NCBI GenBank assembly: GCA_015233465.1
Contig: JADFXP010000005.1
Span: forward strand, 62,001-126,000
DNA length: 64,000 nt
Origin: Candidatus Magnetominusculus dajiuhuensis
Lineage (GTDB): Bacteria > Nitrospirota > Thermodesulfovibrionia > Thermodesulfovibrionales > Magnetobacteriaceae
Reading direction: 5' to 3'
The notes under the pieces are model-generated. The model searched no databases and had not been told where the DNA came from. It worked only from the letters and a program-made list of their open reading frames with translations. Below are positions 61,826 through 64,000 of the stretch, piece by piece; the first letter of the stretch is position 1; every line of letters starts with the position of its first letter. The translations under genes and the position numbers were made by a program.

Positions 61826-63528
61826 TAATCAACTTTACTTACCATAGTTATATTTTTTCGTTCCACGTTCTCTCTTGGAATATTTAAATATGTCAAAGAC
61901 TTCTCTGCTATTTCCCTAAATGCAGGAGCTGCAACTACACCGCCATAATGAGTGCCTCTTGGTTTCCAAATCACTACTATTAATACAAATGCTGGGTTTT
62001 TTGCTGGCACAAATCCTACAAATGAACTGACATAATCATTAGCTGAATACTTGCCAAGCTGTTTATCAAATATTTCAGCAGTACCAGTCTTTCCAGCTAC
62101 CTCATTTCCTTGTACTGCTGCATCCTTTGCAGTTCCATCAACTGAGGTAACCATTATCAATGCGTCTGTCAGAGTATTAACCGTATTTGTTGAAACTATT
62201 TGTTCACCTAAGGTATTCCTATTAATTTCATATGATTTCCCTTCTGGAGATATTACAGTTTTAACAATATGCGGAATTATTTTATATCCGCCATTTGCTA
62301 TTATTGAATATGCAACTGCCATCTGTAACGGTGTTACTCCTACCTCTTGTCCAATAGGCATTGAACCAATTGAGACCCCTGACCAATGTTCTAAAGCAGT
62401 AAGTAAACCCTTTGATTCGCCTGATAAATCTATCCCAGTCTTCTGTCCAAATCCAAACTTCTTAATATAATTATAAACCCTCTGCTTTCCAAGACGCTCG
62501 GCAAGCATAATTGTTCCAACATTACTTGACTTTTCAATTATCTCAGGGAAGGTTAATTTATCATGTTTATGATCATCTTTAATCTTTTTTCCGCCTACCA
62601 TTATATATCCAGCAGATACATCAAATAACTCATTTTTTCTCAGTAAATTTTCTTCCAATACCCCTGTTGCAGTAACAATCTTAAACGTTGATCCAGGCTC
62701 GTAAATATTAGTTATAGAGCGATTATTTCTTGACTCAGGATTATAATCTCCAGCAAAATTCGGATTAAACGAAGGCCTGTTTGCAAGGGCTAATATCTCC
62801 CCAGTATGAGGCTCTATCATTATTACAGTTGCTGCCTTTGCCTTCCACTTATCCATTGTCTTATCCATCTCAGTCTCAACAATATATTGCAAGGTCTGAT
62901 CTATTGTAAGCACTAAATCATTTCCAATTCGCTCCTGACGGGACTCGTCATAAAATCTATTACCTCGTGCATCTCTATTTACATTAATTGTACCGCCAGT
63001 ATTCATCAAAAACTTATTATATACAGCCTCCAAACCCTCTCTGCCATTATTATCAATATCCACAAACCCTATTATATGTGAGGCAAAATCCCCTCCTGCA
63101 TAATATCTCTTTGCATCTGGATGGGCTTCAAATGCAGTGGTATTTAGATTACGCAGCCTTTCTAATACTTGATCTGGGACATTTCTCTTTATTAATATAT
63201 AATTTGACTTATGCTCAAGCATTGATGCGAGTTTTACGTACTTTAGATCAATTATCTTTGAGACTACCCTTATATAATTACTGTCTCTATTGAGCATTTT
63301 TTTGTTGCAATATATTGAATTATATTCCATATTTCCAGCCAGACGATTACCATTTCTGTCAAATATTATACCGCGTCTTACCTGAATCTCCTCTTTAGCA
63401 GTAGTCTGCATCCTGACGCGGGCAGAATATAATTCATGTTTAAATATCATTATATCTACAAGCCTGAAAAATACAATTCCAAAGCCCAAAAATATGACAA
63501 TATTCAACATCACAACCCTGTTTCTCAT
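61825..63528 (-). CDS. ftsI: Penicillin-binding protein FtsI (PBP3)
   Basis: A 567-aa class B transpeptidase of the septum. One membrane span (about 5-25), a pedestal domain starting with RRGIIFDRNGNRLA, and a transpeptidase domain with the active serine in EPGSTFKIVTA, SxN in EKSSNVGT, and KTGTAEI. There are no PASTA domains. The short C-terminal end is MVSKVD. It follows ftsL with a 4-nt overlap and is the partner of FtsW. Confidence 0.97.
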   Translation of the reverse strand: MRNRVVMLNIVIFLGFGIVFFRLVDIMIFKHELYSARVRMQTTAKEEIQVRRGIIFDRNGNRLAGNMEYNSIYCNKKMLNRDSNYIRVVSKIIDLKYVKLASMLEHKSNYILIKRNVPDQVLERLRNLNTTAFEAHPDAKRYYAGGDFASHIIGFVDIDNNGREGLEAVYNKFLMNTGGTINVNRDARGNRFYDESRQERIGNDLVLTIDQTLQYIVETEMDKTMDKWKAKAATVIMIEPHTGEILALANRPSFNPNFAGDYNPESRNNRSITNIYEPGSTFKIVTATGVLEENLLRKNELFDVSAGYIMVGGKKIKDDHKHDKLTFPEIIEKSSNVGTIMLAERLGKQRVYNYIKKFGFGQKTGIDLSGESKGLLTALEHWSGVSIGSMPIGQEVGVTPLQMAVAYSIIANGGYKIIPHIVKTVISPEGKSYEINRNTLGEQIVSTNTVNTLTDALIMVTSVDGTAKDAAVQGNEVAGKTGTAEIFDKQLGKYSANDYVSSFVGFVPAKNPAFVLIVVIWKPRGTHYGGVVAAPAFREIAEKSLTYLNIPRENVERKNITMVSKVD

Positions 63529-63866
63529 TGTTTCTCCACACCCTTGTCTTTAATCGAGAGAGGGTCTATTGAGCCTAACCCTGATACCTTTTGAGACTTA
63601 ACATAATAAACCTTACTTCTATCTGGTATATCAAACCCAAGTTCTTTTACAACCTTATTTACATTCTGTATAGATAACTCATTATCCCTGATAGCATAAA
63701 GATTACGCTGTTTCTTAATAAGCTCAGTCTGAATTGCCTGATATTTTGCAAGCCTATATTCAAGAGATTTGATACTTGAGCGCATCCATACTATAAAAAA
63801 TATTCCAATGATAACAATCAAAAAACCTATTAGTTTTACGATACTTCCACTTTCAGTCTTTATCAT
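63525..63866 (-). CDS. ftsL: FtsL-like cell division protein
   Basis: A 113-aa bitopic protein. Membrane span at about 10-29 (IVKLIGFLIVIIGIFFIVWM), then a coiled coil (IKSLEYRLAKYQAIQTELIKKQRNLYAIRDN). The call is by position between rsmH and ftsI and by architecture; sequence conservation in FtsL is always low. Its start overlaps the rsmH stop by 14 nt. Confidence 0.8.
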   Translation of the reverse strand: MIKTESGSIVKLIGFLIVIIGIFFIVWMRSSIKSLEYRLAKYQAIQTELIKKQRNLYAIRDNELSIQNVNKVVKELGFDIPDRSKVYYVKSQKVSGLGSIDPLSIKDKGVEKQ

Positions 63867-64000
63867 ATTCGTTCACCTTGATGCCTTGCGGGGTTTGGGG
63901 GTGCAACTCCCATCGTTCACCTGCCCTAAGCATTGCGCTTCGCGCTGATTTATTTCTTCTTATCTCTTCTAAGGTTGGACGCAGGGGCTTATCTGTTAAT
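63853..64000 (-). CDS. rsmH: 16S rRNA m4C1402 methyltransferase RsmH, C-terminal part
   Basis: The last 48 codons of RsmH (MraW) are in the window. The end LTDKPLRPTLEEIRRNKSAR, then SAMLRAGER, is the conserved C-terminal motif of the family. The following residues WELHPQTPQGI come from a family A-related repeat, and the frame ends KVNEYDKD with TGA at 63855-63853, inside ftsL. Relatives generally end soon after the LRVAE-like helix, so this tail is extra. The N-terminal SAM domain is outside. Confidence 0.9.
   Translation of the reverse strand, partial: LTDKPLRPTLEEIRRNKSARSAMLRAGERWELHPQTPQGIKVNEYDKD
63880..63914 (-). repeat. Family A-related repeat inside the rsmH end
   Basis: On the minus strand: ATGGGAGTTGCACCCCCAAA, then CCCCGCAAGGCATC. 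It matches 14522-14555 with one change in the hairpin arm. Here it is read in a different frame (ELHPQTPQGI) from the HEPN-like gene (GVAPPNPARH). Confidence 0.85.

Overview
This 64 kb window looks like the chromosome of an AT-rich, Gram-negative (diderm) bacterium. It has YidC, a heptosyltransferase-type GT9 enzyme, RseC, a meso-diaminopimelate-type MurE, and an LL-diaminopimelate aminotransferase (DapL) instead of the classical succinylase route. DapL, YqaA, HDOD and GGDEF/EAL signalling and many c-type small HSPs would fit a Nitrospirota- or Desulfobacterota-like lineage. That is an inference from gene content, since no 16S gene is present.

Layout. 1-3300: the end of an unknown gene, RseC with a probable leaderless promoter, an orphan DppB-type permease, a RelE-type toxin-antitoxin pair, small antitoxin-like genes and a 575-nt repeat-filled gap. 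3322-9145: mnmA, dapL, folK, an oxygen-sensor-like beta-lactamase fold fused to a SpoIIE phosphatase, and folC. 9308-17304: an accessory island, all on +, with an HTH-repeat/EEP nuclease, a decayed toxin-antitoxin pair, HicAB, a Fic protein with a variant motif, an unknown gene overlapping a HEPN-type protein, a two-HKD phospholipase D-like protein and an ankyrin lipoprotein. 17534-26849: tRNA-Gly(CCC), HEAT protein, YqaA, flavin reductase, prfA, DUF1385, rpmE (all -), then proC-yggT-divIVA-hisS-yicC-creA (+). 26856-33671: a 59-aa conserved-looking protein, an AlkD-like HEAT protein, three tandem Hsp20 genes, nfu, cutA, a CBS-GGDEF-EAL protein, ferredoxin and GT9. 33737-43433 (-): FkbM methyltransferase, leuD, a two-kinase/HDOD signalling operon, a transketolase, an FHA-GAF-adenylate cyclase and a hexapeptide acyltransferase. 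43540-45945: pentapeptide-repeat protein and yidC. 46254-64000 (-): an almost complete dcw cell-wall/division cluster in the order rsmH-ftsL-ftsI-murE-murF-mraY-dacA-murD-ftsW-murG-murC-murB-ddl-ftsQ-ftsA-ftsZ, with a DD-carboxypeptidase inserted.

Two families of interspersed palindromic repeats run through the window. Family A (about 15 copies) has the core AGGGCTCTGCCCT plus AAAGGGACTCGTCCCTTT and usually sits at gene ends. Family B (6 sites) has the form GTAGGGG-(stem)-CTTGT-(stem)-CCC. Copies have entered reading frames: one codes for 17 internal residues of MnmA, and others form or interrupt the C-terminal ends of the HEPN protein, the REC-kinase and RsmH. One family A copy is itself split by a 112-bp MITE-like element flanked by an AACG duplication.

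The best candidates for an undescribed system are the overlapping unknown/HEPN pair at 13498-14557 and its surrounding nuclease/Fic/PLD island, and the metallo-beta-lactamase/SpoIIE fusion at 6135-7697.
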